A stretch of DNA of 64,000 nucleotides from Kingella denitrificans ATCC 33394 (GCF_000190695.1 NZ_GL870929.1:1747200-1811199); one strand, 5' to 3'; shown: positions 25,821 to 35,571, numbered from the stretch's first letter. The notes: generated from the sequence alone by a model not told the origin. Numbers and translations: made by a program.

Positions 25821-27578
25821 ATGATTCCCCAAGACTTCGTTGACGACCTGCTGGCCAAAACCGATATTGTCGATGTCATCGACCAATACGTCCCGCTGAA
25901 AAAGGGCGGGGCGAACTACATGGCGTGCTGCCCGTTCCACAAAGAAAAAACGCCCAGCTTTTCCGTGAGCCCCAGCAAGCAGTTTTACCATTGCTTCGGC
26001 TGCGGCGCGCACGGGTCGGCCATCGGCTTTGTGATGGAGCACCAAGGTTTGGGCTTTGTCGAAGCCGTGCAGCTTTTGGCCGACCGCGTGGGCATGAGCG
26101 TGCCCAATGTCCGTGAGGAAAACCCGCAGGCCGCCGCCCAGCGTGCCGCCAAAAAACAGCAACAGCAAACGCTGGAACAGGTGGTGCAGGCAGCCTGCAC
26201 GTTTTACGAACAGCAACTGCCGCGTTCGCCGCAGGCGTGGCAATATGTGACGGGGCGCGGCCTGTCGCCCGAAATTATCGCGCATTACGGCATCGGCTAC
26301 GCGCCCGAAGGCTGGTCGCCGCTGGCACAAGTGTTCCAGCCTTATCCGAGCGCGGCGCTGATAGACAGCGGCATGGTGCTGGACAATGAAGGCCGCCAAT
26401 ATGACCGCTTCCGCCACCGCATCATGTTCCCCATCCGCAATATTTCGGGGCAGGTCATCGGCTTCGGCGGCCGCGTGCTGGACGATTCCAAGCCAAAATA
26501 TCTCAATTCGCCCGACACGCCCCTGTTCGACAAGGGCAAAAACCTGTACGGTTTGCACGAAGCGCGCCAAGCCGTGAAAGACGCGGGCCGCATTCTGGTG
26601 GTGGAAGGCTATATGGACGTGGTGGCGCTGGCGCAATTCGGCGTGGGCTATGCCGTTGCCGCACTGGGCACGTCCACCACCGCCGAGCACATCAAACTCC
26701 TGTTCCGCCAAACCGACCACGTTTATTTCTGTTTCGACGGCGACGCGGCCGGCCGCAAAGCCGCATGGCGCGCGCTGGAAAACGCTCTGCCGCAGCTCAA
26801 AGACGACAAAACCCTGTCGTTCTTGTTCCTGCCGCCCGAACACGACCCCGACAGCTTTATCCGCCAATACGGCCGCCAACGCTTTGAAGAAGCGCTGCTG
26901 CACGAAAGCAAGCCCTTATCGCACTATTTTTGGGAAACGCTCACCGCCGGCACAGAGCCGAACACCCAAGAAGCCAAAGCCGAGCTGGTCAAACACGCCG
27001 CGCCCTTGTTGCGCCAAATCACACAAGCACCCACATTGTCGTATTTGCTGCGCCAAGAACTCAGCGAAAAAACCGGCATTGACCCGAATAATTTGGCGCA
27101 ACTGATGGGGCAGGCCGCGCCGCAGCGCCATGTGGCCGCCAAAAGCTACCAGCTGCCGCGTGAAAGTTACAGGCAGCCTGCACCTGCCACGCTGCTGCAA
27201 CAGCAACTGCGCACCCTGCTGTTTAACGCCGAATGGGCGGAATACGTCTCCTTCCCCGATTATCTCGATATTTCGGACGAGCTGGCCTGCCTGCTCGATT
27301 TGGCCAAACTCTACCGCCAACGCCCGATTACCGCCGCGCAGGCGCTGGAACATTTCCGCCAGTCGCCGCATTTCGCTATTTTGGACAGCGTGTTCGCCCA
27401 CGCCGCCGAAGCCGACAGCATTAACGACAACGGCGCGGAAAAATTGCAGGAATTTCAAGACGGCATGCGCAAAATCGTCCAGAAGGCGCAAACCGAACAC
27501 ATCAACCGCCTGCGGCAGAAACCGCAGCTTTCACCCGATGAAAAGAAACTGCTGATTAGCCTGCTGACCATGAAATAA
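25821..27578 (+). CDS. dnaG: DNA primase
   Basis: Makes the RNA primers for replication forks. 585 residues, close to the E. coli protein. The N-terminal CHC2 zinc ribbon is ACCPFHKEKTPSFSVSP with FYHCFGCGAHG (about 35-65). A catalytic TOPRIM domain follows, with VVEGYMDVVALAQFGVGYAV and FCFDGDAAGRKAA (about 256-320) carrying the acidic metal ligands. The C-terminal third is the helicase-binding region. Uptake-like sequences occur in frame as QAACT (about 124) and RQPAP (about 452), both in linkers. The usual downstream rpoD is absent here. Confidence 0.96.
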   Translation: MIPQDFVDDLLAKTDIVDVIDQYVPLKKGGANYMACCPFHKEKTPSFSVSPSKQFYHCFGCGAHGSAIGFVMEHQGLGFVEAVQLLADRVGMSVPNVREENPQAAAQRAAKKQQQQTLEQVVQAACTFYEQQLPRSPQAWQYVTGRGLSPEIIAHYGIGYAPEGWSPLAQVFQPYPSAALIDSGMVLDNEGRQYDRFRHRIMFPIRNISGQVIGFGGRVLDDSKPKYLNSPDTPLFDKGKNLYGLHEARQAVKDAGRILVVEGYMDVVALAQFGVGYAVAALGTSTTAEHIKLLFRQTDHVYFCFDGDAAGRKAAWRALENALPQLKDDKTLSFLFLPPEHDPDSFIRQYGRQRFEEALLHESKPLSHYFWETLTAGTEPNTQEAKAELVKHAAPLLRQITQAPTLSYLLRQELSEKTGIDPNNLAQLMGQAAPQRHVAAKSYQLPRESYRQPAPATLLQQQLRTLLFNAEWAEYVSFPDYLDISDELACLLDLAKLYRQRPITAAQALEHFRQSPHFAILDSVFAHAAEADSINDNGAEKLQEFQDGMRKIVQKAQTEHINRLRQKPQLSPDEKKLLISLLTMK

Positions 27579-27582
27579 CACG

Positions 27583-27632
27583 AAAAAAGCAGCCTGCACC
27601 TTCCTGTTGGAGAAAGTGCAGGCTGCTTTTGT
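27583..27632. terminator. Bidirectional uptake-sequence terminator between dnaG and lpd
   Basis: Inverted 12-mers at 27587-27598 and 27617-27628 with A and T tracts on either side, between convergent genes. Confidence 0.8.
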
Positions 27633-27646
27633 ATGCTGACGGGCGG

Positions 27647-29056
27647 TTAATCCAGTTTGGCCGCCACATCGCGCAGCGCGGTGCGCAGGCCTTCTTCGAT
27701 GACCGGATGGTAGAACGCCAAATCCAGCATTTGCGGCACGGTCAGTTGCAACTGGTGCGCCCAAGCCAGCAGGTGGGCAAGGTGTTCCGCCGCCGGGCCG
27801 ACCATTTCCGCACCCAAAAGGCGGCCGGTGGCTTTTTCGGCGTACACGCGCAGATGGCCTTGGTTGACCAGCATTACACGGCTGCGGCCTTGGTTTTTGA
27901 ACGATACTTCACCCACGGCAACGTGCTGCTCGAATTCTGCGCCGAACTGTTGCTGCAAAGTGGCGAAACGGTTGCCGACAGAAGCGATTTGCGGATTGGT
28001 GAACACCACGCCAATCATGCTGCGGCGCAGGCCTTCGCGAATATTGGGGAAGCGGCCTGCATTTTCGCCGGCAATCTTGCCTTGGTCGGCCGCTTCATGC
28101 AGCAGTGGCAGTTGGTTGGACGCATCGCCGGCAATGAAAATGTGCGGCACGCTGGTTTGCATGGTGTATGGGTCAGCAATCGGCACACCACGCGCATCAC
28201 GTTCAATCTTGATGTTTTCCAAGCCGATATTATCGACATTCGGACGGCGGCCGGCGGCAGCGAGCAGATAGTCCGCCACAAACACGCCGCTTTCGCCGTT
28301 GTCCGACCATTTCACTTCCACTTTGCCGTCCGCATTGAGCGCGACTTCGGTTTCGGCATTCAGGTGCAATGGCAGCTCTGCGCCGAAGATTTCTTTGGCC
28401 TGTTCGGAAACCACGGGGTCGGAAATACCGCCGATAGCACCGCCCACGCTGAAAATTTCCACGCGCACGCCCAAGCGTTTCAAGGCCTGGCCCAGTTCCA
28501 AACCAATCACGCCCGCGCCGAACACGGCAACGCTTTCAGGCAGCGTGTCCCAAGAGAACACGTCGTCGTTCACGATGCATTTGTCACCCAAGGCTTCCCA
28601 TTGCGGGAAAATGGCAGGGCGCGAACCAGTGGCGATGACGATGCGGTCGGCGTGGATTTGCGTGTGGTCGTCAATTTGCACGGTGTGCTCGTCCAGCAGG
28701 CGTGCGTTGCCCATGATGCGTTTGCTTTCGTCCCAAGCCAGCACGTCTTCCACCACGAAGCCGACAAAACGGTCGCGTTCCGCTTTCACGCGCGCCATGA
28801 CTTCTTTGCCGTTCACTTGCACGGAATCTTTGTCCAAATGTACGCCGAATGGGTCGGTGTGCAATGCGTGGTGGCGTGCTTCTGCGGCGGCAATCAGCAA
28901 TTTGGACGGCATGCAGCCGACGCGCGCGCAAGTAGTGCCGTAGGTGTGGTTTTCAATCAGGTAAACATTTTGTGTGTGCAGCAGCGCATTGCGGAACGCG
29001 CCCATACCGGCCGTGCCGGCGCCAATCACGACAACATCTGCGGTCAATTTTTTCAT
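27647..29056 (-). CDS. Dihydrolipoyl dehydrogenase-type flavoprotein
   Basis: FAD/NADH disulfide oxidoreductase of 469 residues. FAD-binding VVVIGAGTAGMGAFRNAL (about 8-25); redox-active pair in TTCARVGCMPSKLL (about 41-54); NAD-binding VAVFGAGVIGLELGQALKRL; second FAD motif HIFIAGDASNQLPLLHEAA; and a C-terminal dimerisation domain with FYHPVIEEGLR supplying the His-Glu pair. It does not lie with 2-oxoacid dehydrogenase genes. It follows the peroxiredoxin-glutaredoxin gene on the same strand, as I recall for Neisseria, so a reductase role in peroxide defence is a reasonable inference. Confidence 0.88.
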   Translation of the reverse strand: MKKLTADVVVIGAGTAGMGAFRNALLHTQNVYLIENHTYGTTCARVGCMPSKLLIAAAEARHHALHTDPFGVHLDKDSVQVNGKEVMARVKAERDRFVGFVVEDVLAWDESKRIMGNARLLDEHTVQIDDHTQIHADRIVIATGSRPAIFPQWEALGDKCIVNDDVFSWDTLPESVAVFGAGVIGLELGQALKRLGVRVEIFSVGGAIGGISDPVVSEQAKEIFGAELPLHLNAETEVALNADGKVEVKWSDNGESGVFVADYLLAAAGRRPNVDNIGLENIKIERDARGVPIADPYTMQTSVPHIFIAGDASNQLPLLHEAADQGKIAGENAGRFPNIREGLRRSMIGVVFTNPQIASVGNRFATLQQQFGAEFEQHVAVGEVSFKNQGRSRVMLVNQGHLRVYAEKATGRLLGAEMVGPAAEHLAHLLAWAHQLQLTVPQMLDLAFYHPVIEEGLRTALRDVAAKLD

Positions 29057-29097
29057 TTTGCGATTCCTTAAAACAACGGGTTAAGAAAAAGAGTTAC

Positions 29098-29136
29098 TCA
29101 GGCAGCCTGCATTCATCCAAAGTGCAGGCTGCCTGA
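29098..29136 (-). repeat. Inverted uptake-sequence variants between prx-grx and lpd
   Basis: CAGGCAGCCTGCA and its inverse (29100-29111, 29123-29134) lie between the two genes, extended by TGAA on the right. They may act as a partial terminator, separating the two messages. Confidence 0.6.
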
Positions 29137-29249
29137 ATAACCCTGGGATTATTCAGGGAAATGAGGGCAGAAAAGGAGGAAAAACTGCCTTCATTTCAAA
29201 GGGTGGCCGCCAATGATGGCCGGTAGCCGGTCATCAGCACGTCCGATAC

Positions 29250-30002
29250 TTATTTTTTGGCGAAGTATGCTTCCAAATCATCGCTGCCGCCGATGTATTT
29301 GCCGCCGATGAACACTTGAGGCGCAGTGGCTTTGCCGGTGATGGCGCGAACGGAAGTGATGGATGCATCGCGACCCAGCACGATTTCTTCGTAAGCGTAG
29401 CCTTTTTCTTTCAACAAAGCTTTGGCTTTGGCGCAGAATGGGCAGCCTGGTTTGGTGATGATGGATACAGACTCGTGCGGAACCCAAGTCGGGTCGATGT
29501 ATTTCAGCATGGTATCGGCATCGGAAACTTCAAACGGGTCGCCGTCTTTCACGGGTTCGATGAACATTTTTTCGATTTTGCCGTCTTTCACCAGCATAGA
29601 GTAACGCCAAGAGCGGTCGCCGAAGCCCAGTTGTTCTTTGCTGACCAGCATGCCCATGCCTTTGGTGAATTCGCCGTTGCCGTCCGGTACGACGATGATG
29701 TTTTCGGCTTCTTGGTCAGCCAACCAAGCGTTCATCACGAAAGTGTCGTTCACGGAAATGCAGACAATGCTGTCCACGCCGCGTTTTTTAAATTCGGCGG
29801 CCAATTCGTTGTAGCGTGGCAGGTGGGTAGAAGAGCAGGTTGGGGTGAACGCGCCGGGCAGGGAGAATACGGCAACGGTTTTGCCTTTGAACAGGTCGTC
29901 TGTGGAAACGTCTACCCAAGCGTCGTCTTTACGGGTGTGGAATACGACTGAAGGTACATTTTTGCCTTCCAATTCGGCAGCAGTTTTAATTTGAACTGAC
30001 AT
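29250..30002 (-). CDS. Peroxiredoxin-glutaredoxin fusion protein
   Basis: 250-residue hybrid peroxidase that reduces peroxides using glutathione through its own glutaredoxin domain. The N-terminal Prx5 domain (about 1-165) has the peroxidatic cysteine in PGAFTPTCSSTHLP (about 49-62). The C-terminal glutaredoxin domain (about 178-250) has the CPFC active site and the TAPQVFIGGKYIGGSDDL glutathione-binding loop. This fusion is known in Neisseria and Haemophilus. The neighbouring flavoprotein gene may belong to the same response. Preceded by an AT-rich promoter region. Confidence 0.95.
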   Translation of the reverse strand: MSVQIKTAAELEGKNVPSVVFHTRKDDAWVDVSTDDLFKGKTVAVFSLPGAFTPTCSSTHLPRYNELAAEFKKRGVDSIVCISVNDTFVMNAWLADQEAENIIVVPDGNGEFTKGMGMLVSKEQLGFGDRSWRYSMLVKDGKIEKMFIEPVKDGDPFEVSDADTMLKYIDPTWVPHESVSIITKPGCPFCAKAKALLKEKGYAYEEIVLGRDASITSVRAITGKATAPQVFIGGKYIGGSDDLEAYFAKK

Positions 30003-30186
30003 AATGAAATCTCCAAAATAAGTTTGCGTTGTTGAATGAATGAGCCGCCATTATAAATACTTTATTGAATTATTTGCAATTTATTATGGCAATAGTATGG
30101 GTTGTTTAAAGCTATTGGAAATGGGCGGGCAATTAAATTTTCAATGCGTTATGCGGCTGCCGTGCACCGTTTCAGGGCGGAAAAGG

Positions 30187-30230
30187 AAGTGCAGGCTGCT
30201 TTCGGATCGCCCCAAAGCAGCCTGCACTTT
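30187..30230 (-). terminator. Uptake-sequence terminator after mdh
   Basis: Inverted 12-mers at 30190-30201 and 30215-30226, just past the mdh stop on the minus strand. Confidence 0.75.
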
Positions 30231-30250
30231 CATTCGGCTATCGGCCGGTA

Positions 30251-31228
30251 TTACAGCAGGTCTTTAACACCGTCTTTTTCGGCTTGCAGTTCGGCCAGCG
30301 TTTTGTCGATGCGTTCTTGGCTGAATGCGTCGATTTCCAAGCCTTGTACGATTTTGTATTCGCCGTTTTCACAGGTAACGGGGAAGCCGAAAATGGTTTC
30401 GGCAGGGATGCCGTATGAACCGTCAGAAGGCACACCCATGGTCACCCATTTGCCGTTAGTACCCAGCACCCAGTCGCGGATGTGGTCGATGGCGGCATTG
30501 GCGGCGGAAGCTGCGGAAGACAGGCCGCGCGCTTCGATGATGGCCGCGCCGCGTTTGCCGACGGTGGGCAGGAATACGTTGGCGTTCCAGTCTTGGTCGT
30601 TAATCAGGTCTTTCACGCTTTCGCCGCCGATGGTGGCAAAACGGTAGTCGGCGTACATGGTGGGCGAGTGGTTGCCCCAAACGCACAGTTTTTCGATGTC
30701 GCGCACGGCTTTGCCGGTTTTTTCGGCCAGCTGGCTGGCGGCACGGTTGTGGTCGAGGCGCAGCATGGCGGTGAAGTTTTTGGCGGGCAGGTCGGGGGCG
30801 GATTTCATGGCGATGTAGGCGTTGGTGTTGGCTGGGTTGCCGACCACCAGGACTTTAACGTCGCGGCTGGCGACTTTGTTCAATGCCGCGCCTTGAACGG
30901 TGAAGATTTGCGCGTTGGCCTGCAACAGGTCGGCACGTTCCATGCCGGGGCCGCGCGGACGGGCACCCACCAGGATGGCGATGTCGGCGTCTTTGAAGGC
31001 GACTTCGGGGTTGTCGGTGGCAATCATGCTGTCGAGCAATGGGAAGGCGCAGTCTTGCAGTTCCATCATCACGCCTTGTACGGCTTTTTGGGCTTGCGGC
31101 AAGTCCAGCAGTTGCAGGATGACGGGCTGGTCTTTGCCCAGCATTTCGCCGGAGGCAATGCGGAATAATAATGCGTAGCCGATTTGGCCGGCTGCGCCTG
31201 TGACGGCAACACGTACGGGTTTTTTCAT
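30251..31228 (-). CDS. mdh: Malate dehydrogenase
   Basis: Oxidises malate to oxaloacetate with NAD in the TCA cycle. 325 residues from the ATG at 31228 (MKKPVRVAVTGAAGQIGYAL); a TTG two codons upstream also opens the frame, but the ATG has a GGAGAA site at good spacing. The NAD-binding GAAGQIGYALLFRIASGEM, the substrate arginines in GARPRGPGMERADLL, and catalytic histidine in VWGNHSPTMYADYR identify the long (about 326-residue) bacterial MDH type. Single gene. Confidence 0.96.
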   Translation of the reverse strand: MKKPVRVAVTGAAGQIGYALLFRIASGEMLGKDQPVILQLLDLPQAQKAVQGVMMELQDCAFPLLDSMIATDNPEVAFKDADIAILVGARPRGPGMERADLLQANAQIFTVQGAALNKVASRDVKVLVVGNPANTNAYIAMKSAPDLPAKNFTAMLRLDHNRAASQLAEKTGKAVRDIEKLCVWGNHSPTMYADYRFATIGGESVKDLINDQDWNANVFLPTVGKRGAAIIEARGLSSAASAANAAIDHIRDWVLGTNGKWVTMGVPSDGSYGIPAETIFGFPVTCENGEYKIVQGLEIDAFSQERIDKTLAELQAEKDGVKDLL

Positions 31229-31367
31229 AACCAATTCTCCATTAGTGGGTTGAGATTGCAGGCAAGGTAGCCTGCATTGTGTGATTGCGTTAAAAATGGT
31301 AAAGCTGGATTATCATAGCAATTTACCGGTGGATGTTCAAGGCGTTTGGCTGTGTGCAGGTTGCTTT

Positions 31368-32234
31368 TTATTGCATCAGCTCGTCGGTGATTTTTTGCAG
31401 CAGCGCCAGCCGCTCCCAATGGATTTCGCCTTTTTCGGCGGCGGCTTTGAAGGCGCAGTCGGGTTCAGCGCGGTGGGTGCAGTTGTGGAAGCGGCATTGG
31501 CCCATCAGCGGGTGCAAATCGGGGAAGTAGCAGGGCAGTTTTTCGGGGGCAAGGTGGTGCAGGCCGAATTCTTGCAGGCCGGGGCTGTCGATGAGTTGGG
31601 TTTCTTCGTCCAAATCATAAAGCTGTGCGTGGGTGGTGGTGTGTTTGCCCGAATCGAGCGCGGTGGAAATGTCGGCGGTGCGGGCGCGGTCGTCGCCCAG
31701 CAGCGCGTTGGTGATGGTGGATTTGCCCATGCCGCTTTGGCCGAGCAGGATGTTGGTGTGGTTCCACAAAACGGGCAGCAGATGGCGCACGTCTTGTTGG
31801 GCGGACAATTCGATGACGTTGTAGCCCAATTCGGTGTAGAACGACAGGCGTTCGCGCCAGTATTCCGTGCCAGGCAGGTCGGTTTTGTTCAGCAGGATAA
31901 CGGCGTTGATTTGTGCGGCCTCTGCGGCGATGAGGGCGCGTTGCAGCAAGGCTTCGCTGGGGGTGGGGGAGGCGGCCACCACAATCAGGAGCTGGGTCAC
32001 GTTGGCGGCGATGAGCTTGGATTTGTAGGCATCTTGGCGGTACAACAGGCTTTGGCGCGGCTGCACGTCTTCGATAACGGCCTGCTCGTCGTTCAATATG
32101 TCGATGCTGACCCAGTCGCCGCAGGCAAAATCGCTGCGTTTGCTACGCGTGCTGGCTTCGTAGGTGCGTTTGTCGTTCGTGCGGACGATGTAGCGGCGGC
32201 CGTAGCTGGTGATGATTTGGGCGGTTTCGTGCAT
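31368..32234 (-). CDS. rsgA: Ribosome small-subunit biogenesis GTPase RsgA
   Basis: Checks the decoding centre of the maturing 30S subunit. 288 residues from MHETAQIITSYGRRYIVRTN with a GGAG site; the upstream extension of the frame reads through two uptake sequences and is rejected. OB-fold about 1-75, then the circularly permuted GTPase with G4 LLNKTDLP, G1 GQSGMGKSTI, and G3 DSPGLQEFGL in that order. A C-terminal zinc site CRFHNCTHRAEPDC completes the family pattern. Confidence 0.95.
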   Translation of the reverse strand: MHETAQIITSYGRRYIVRTNDKRTYEASTRSKRSDFACGDWVSIDILNDEQAVIEDVQPRQSLLYRQDAYKSKLIAANVTQLLIVVAASPTPSEALLQRALIAAEAAQINAVILLNKTDLPGTEYWRERLSFYTELGYNVIELSAQQDVRHLLPVLWNHTNILLGQSGMGKSTITNALLGDDRARTADISTALDSGKHTTTHAQLYDLDEETQLIDSPGLQEFGLHHLAPEKLPCYFPDLHPLMGQCRFHNCTHRAEPDCAFKAAAEKGEIHWERLALLQKITDELMQ

Positions 32235-32302
32235 GAATTCTGTCTCCTTCGTCAAGGGCGGTGCATTTGCTACTGTACTCACATTTTCGGCTTTTGCAAA
32301 GG

Positions 32303-32432
32303 TGCAGGCTGCTTTTGCATTGCCCAAATCCTGAAAAGCAGCCTGCACGTTGGATGTTTGGGATGCAGGCTGCTTTTTGCGTGGGTATGGCGGCGCAACG
32401 CCATGAACACCGCCGCATCAAAGCAGCCTGCA
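32303..32432. repeat. Cluster of four uptake sequences between rsgA and the MFS gene
   Basis: Two inverted pairs in tandem (32303/32336 and 32364/32421). The second pair could terminate the MFS transcript coming from the right. Confidence 0.7.
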
Positions 32433-32464
32433 CTATTTGCGCGCACCGATTGGCGATGAGCGGA

Positions 32465-34003
32465 TTAAAACAAATCCACCACTTTCGCAAATACCATCAC
32501 CACGCCGTAGCCCAGCGGGATGCCGACCAGCAGCCAACGCCACCATACGGCAAAGCCGCCGTGCGAAATCTCTTCCGCCGCCAGATAGGCATCGGACAGC
32601 GCGGTTTCATCGGCAGGATTGCCGCTGTGTGCCGCTTCGGGAATGGTGTGCAGGTGGTGTTTCGCGTGCACCTGTTTAACCAATGCGTTGGCCAGCAGCC
32701 CCAAAACCAGCAGGCCGGCCATGATGTACATGGTGATGCTGTATGCCTGCGCTGCCGGCACGCCTGCGTCAATCTGCCCTTGGCGGATATAGTTCACCAG
32801 CACGGGGCCCAGCACCGCCGCCAGCGACCACGCCAGCAGGATTCGGCCGTGAATCGCGCCCACTTGGTAAGTGCCGAACAAATCGCGCAGATACGCCGGA
32901 ATGGCGGCAAATCCGCCGCCGTACATGGAAATAATCACGCAGAAGCCGATAATGAACAGGGCTTTGCTGCCGCTTTCGCCCAGGCTGGGAATCAGGCAGT
33001 ACAAAATCGCGCCCAGCACGAAAAAGACGGTATAGACGTTTTTTCGCCCCAGTTTGTCGGAAATGGACGACCAGAAAAAGCGCCCGCCCATATTAAACAA
33101 ACTCAAAAGCCCCACGAACCCGGCCGCTGCGGCCGCACTCACCGCCGCGTCCGCGCCCACCGAGGTTTCGGAAAACAGCTCTTGAATCATCACGCTGGCC
33201 TGCCCCAAAACGCCGATGCCTGCGGTGATGTTCAGGCACAGGGTACAGAAGAGCAGCCAAAACTGCGGCGTTTTCACCGCTGCGGCCGCGCTGACGTTTT
33301 GCGTACCGCTTGTTTGAGCCTTGCCCGACGGCGCAATGTAGCCCTTCGGTTTCCAGCCGTCTGCGGGGACGCGGATGGTGAACACGCCGAACAGCATGAG
33401 CGCGAAATACAGCACGCCCAGCACCACAAACGTTTCCGCCACGCCGACGGAATGTGCGCCGGCAAACGTGTGCATCAGCGCCACCGAGAGCGGCGAAGCC
33501 AGCATTGCACCGCCGCCGAAGCCCATAATTGCCAAGCCGGTGGCCATGCCGGGTTTGTCGGGAAACCACTTCATCAGTGTGGACACGGGGCCGATGTAGC
33601 CCAGCCCCAAACCCACGCCGCCAATCACGCCGTTGCCCAAATACACCAGCCAGATGTTGTGGACATGCACGCCGAATGCGGCTACCAGAAAGCCCGCGCC
33701 GAAGCAGCAGGCGGCCACAAACATGGCTTTGCGCGGGCCCACGCGCTCCATCCAAGTGCCGAACAGCGCGGCGGACGCGCCCAGCACGGCCAAGGCAATG
33801 CTGAACACCCAGCCCACAGTGGCGAGCGTCCAGTCTTCCGGTGCGGAATGGGTGATGCCGATGAGCTTGGTCAGCGGCGCGTTGAAGACGGAATAGGCGT
33901 AAATCTGCCCGATGGAAAGGTGCACCGCCAATGCGGCCGGCGGCACGAGCCAGCGATTGAACTGCATGGGGGCGACGGAATGGCGGCGGTCCAGGAACGA
34001 CAT
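32465..34003 (-). CDS. MFS transporter, oxalate/formate antiporter (OFA) type
   Basis: 512-residue inner-membrane carrier with about 12-14 TM helices. The start is the ATG at 34003 (MSFLDRRHSVAPMQFNRWLV), with an AAGGAAA ribosome site. OFA-family features are LSIGQIYAYSVFNAPLTK at the first helix, GNGVIGGVGLGLGYIGPVST, and the loop MKWFPDKPGMATGLAIMGFG. The substrate is probably a small mono- or dicarboxylate but cannot be fixed from sequence. It has a long C-terminal extension with an additional TM helix (WWRWLLVGIPLGYGVVMVFA) beyond the usual length. Confidence 0.85.
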   Translation of the reverse strand: MSFLDRRHSVAPMQFNRWLVPPAALAVHLSIGQIYAYSVFNAPLTKLIGITHSAPEDWTLATVGWVFSIALAVLGASAALFGTWMERVGPRKAMFVAACCFGAGFLVAAFGVHVHNIWLVYLGNGVIGGVGLGLGYIGPVSTLMKWFPDKPGMATGLAIMGFGGGAMLASPLSVALMHTFAGAHSVGVAETFVVLGVLYFALMLFGVFTIRVPADGWKPKGYIAPSGKAQTSGTQNVSAAAAVKTPQFWLLFCTLCLNITAGIGVLGQASVMIQELFSETSVGADAAVSAAAAAGFVGLLSLFNMGGRFFWSSISDKLGRKNVYTVFFVLGAILYCLIPSLGESGSKALFIIGFCVIISMYGGGFAAIPAYLRDLFGTYQVGAIHGRILLAWSLAAVLGPVLVNYIRQGQIDAGVPAAQAYSITMYIMAGLLVLGLLANALVKQVHAKHHLHTIPEAAHSGNPADETALSDAYLAAEEISHGGFAVWWRWLLVGIPLGYGVVMVFAKVVDLF

Positions 34004-34071
34004 GGTTTTCCTTTTACGAAGTGGAGGTTGATGGGGTTTTATTCTTAATTGTGGATATGGATGGGACAAAA

Positions 34072-34113
34072 AAGTGCAGGCTGCTTTTTTATCTTCAAAA
34101 GCAGCCTGCACTC
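34072..34113 (-). terminator. Uptake-sequence terminator after glyA
   Basis: Inverted 12-mers at 34075-34086 and 34099-34110, followed on the minus strand by AAAAAG/T-rich sequence between glyA and the MFS gene. Confidence 0.75.
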
Positions 34114-34149
34114 ATGATTGGGCGATGCTGCCGAAATCATGTCGGCACG

Positions 34150-35400
34150 TTATGCGCCATATACAGGGTTTTTGTCGCACAGGGCTTTGGCTTTGGCCGC
34201 CACCTGCGCCAGATTGGCTTCGTCGGTCGGATTGTCCAACACGTCTGCCACCAGATTGGCCAGCTCGCGCGCATCGGCTTCGCTGAAACCGCGTGTGGTA
34301 ATCGCCGCCGCGCCGACGCGGATGCCGCTGGTGACGAACGGTTTTTCGGGGTCGTTCGGAATGGCGTTTTTGTTAATGGTAATGTGTGCTTTGCCCAAGG
34401 CTTCTTCCGCCGCTTTGCCGGTGATGTTTTTCGGACGCAAATCCACCAAGAACACATGGCTTTCGGTGCGACCGGAAACAATACGCAGGCCGCGTTTCAC
34501 CAATTCTTCCGCCATCGCCGCCGCGTTGATTTTGACCTGTTTGGCGTATTGTTTGAACTCGGGTTCCAAGGCTTCTTTAAACGCCACAGCTTTGGCCGCA
34601 ATCACGTGCATCAGCGGGCCGCCTTGCAGGCTGGGGAAAATGGCGGAATTGAGGGCTTTTTCGTGCGTGTTGTCGCGGCACATAATCACGCCGCCGCGCG
34701 GGCCGCGCAGGGTTTTGTGGGTGGTGGTGGTGACAAAGTCGGCAAACGGCACGGGGTTGGGGTATTCTCCGCCCGCAATCAGGCCAGCATAGTGCGCCAT
34801 ATCGACAAACAGGTACGCGCCCACTTTGTCGGCGATTTCGCGAAATTTCGCCCAGTCGATTTGCAATGCATAGGCCGATGCGCCCGCCACAATCATTTTG
34901 GGTTTGTGTTCCAATGCCAAGCGTTCCACTTCGGCATAATCCAACACTTCGTTTTCGTCCAGGCCGTAGGTAACGGCGTGATACAGCTTGCCGGAAATGT
35001 TCACGCTCGCGCCATGGGTCAAATGGCCGCCGTGTGCGAGGCTCATGCCCAAAATGGTGTCGCCCGGTTTCAGCACGCTAGCGTACACCGCTTGGTTGGC
35101 CTGGCTGCCCGAGTGCGGCTGCACATTCACGTATTCCGCGCCAAAGAGTTTTTTGCAGCGGTCAATCGCCAGTTGTTCGGCAATGTCCACATGTTCGCAG
35201 CCGCCGTAATAGCGTTTGTTCGGATAACCTTCGGCGTATTTGTTGGTCAGTTGGCTGCCTTGGGCTTCCATCACGGCGCAGCTCACATAGTTTTCCGAAG
35301 CAATCAGTTCGATGTGGTCTTGCTGGCGTTCCACTTCGGCGGCAATCGCGGCGGCCAGTTCGGGGTCGTATTTGGCGATGGTGAGGCTTTTGGAATACAT
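34150..35400 (-). CDS. glyA: Serine hydroxymethyltransferase
   Basis: PLP enzyme converting serine and tetrahydrofolate to glycine and methylene-THF. 416 residues from the ATG at 35400 (MYSKSLTIAKYDPELAAAIA), with an AAGGAT ribosome site; an upstream extension of the frame lacks similarity. HIELIASENYVS, NKYAEGYPNKRYYGGCEHVD and the PLP-lysine motif VTTTTHKTLRGPRGG (about 222-236) are diagnostic. The C-terminal VTSGIRVGAAAITTRG is also typical. Length is normal and the gene stands alone. Confidence 0.96.
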   Translation of the reverse strand: MYSKSLTIAKYDPELAAAIAAEVERQQDHIELIASENYVSCAVMEAQGSQLTNKYAEGYPNKRYYGGCEHVDIAEQLAIDRCKKLFGAEYVNVQPHSGSQANQAVYASVLKPGDTILGMSLAHGGHLTHGASVNISGKLYHAVTYGLDENEVLDYAEVERLALEHKPKMIVAGASAYALQIDWAKFREIADKVGAYLFVDMAHYAGLIAGGEYPNPVPFADFVTTTTHKTLRGPRGGVIMCRDNTHEKALNSAIFPSLQGGPLMHVIAAKAVAFKEALEPEFKQYAKQVKINAAAMAEELVKRGLRIVSGRTESHVFLVDLRPKNITGKAAEEALGKAHITINKNAIPNDPEKPFVTSGIRVGAAAITTRGFSEADARELANLVADVLDNPTDEANLAQVAAKAKALCDKNPVYGA

Positions 35401-35507
35401 GGGGAAATCCTTTTGAAGGGTTGGGGAAAGAGTATGGGATTGTAAGGTATTTTGCGGGCGGCCTGTATGAATTTTATGCTGATGGCGGATTAAGCGGTTG
35501 ATTGGAT

Positions 35508-35553
35508 GAAAAAGCAGCCTGCACTCGTCCGGGCGGGGTGCAGGCTGCTTTTG
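35508..35553 (-). terminator. Uptake-sequence terminator after rapZ
   Basis: Inverted 12-mers at 35512-35523 and 35539-35550, just past the rapZ stop and ending the ptsN-hprK-rapZ operon. Confidence 0.78.
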
Positions 35554-35571
35554 AAGGTGCGCCGGCAAACC

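Noticed and set aside
27647..29056. Considered as mercuric reductase or glutathione reductase
   Set aside because: There is no N-terminal heavy-metal domain or C-terminal cysteine pair, and the active-site motif fits the dihydrolipoyl dehydrogenase group.
31281..34048. Long open frames antisense to rsgA, the MFS gene and glyA
   Set aside because: They are GC-rich shadows of well-supported genes, with low-complexity His/Arg/Gln-rich translations and no ribosome sites.
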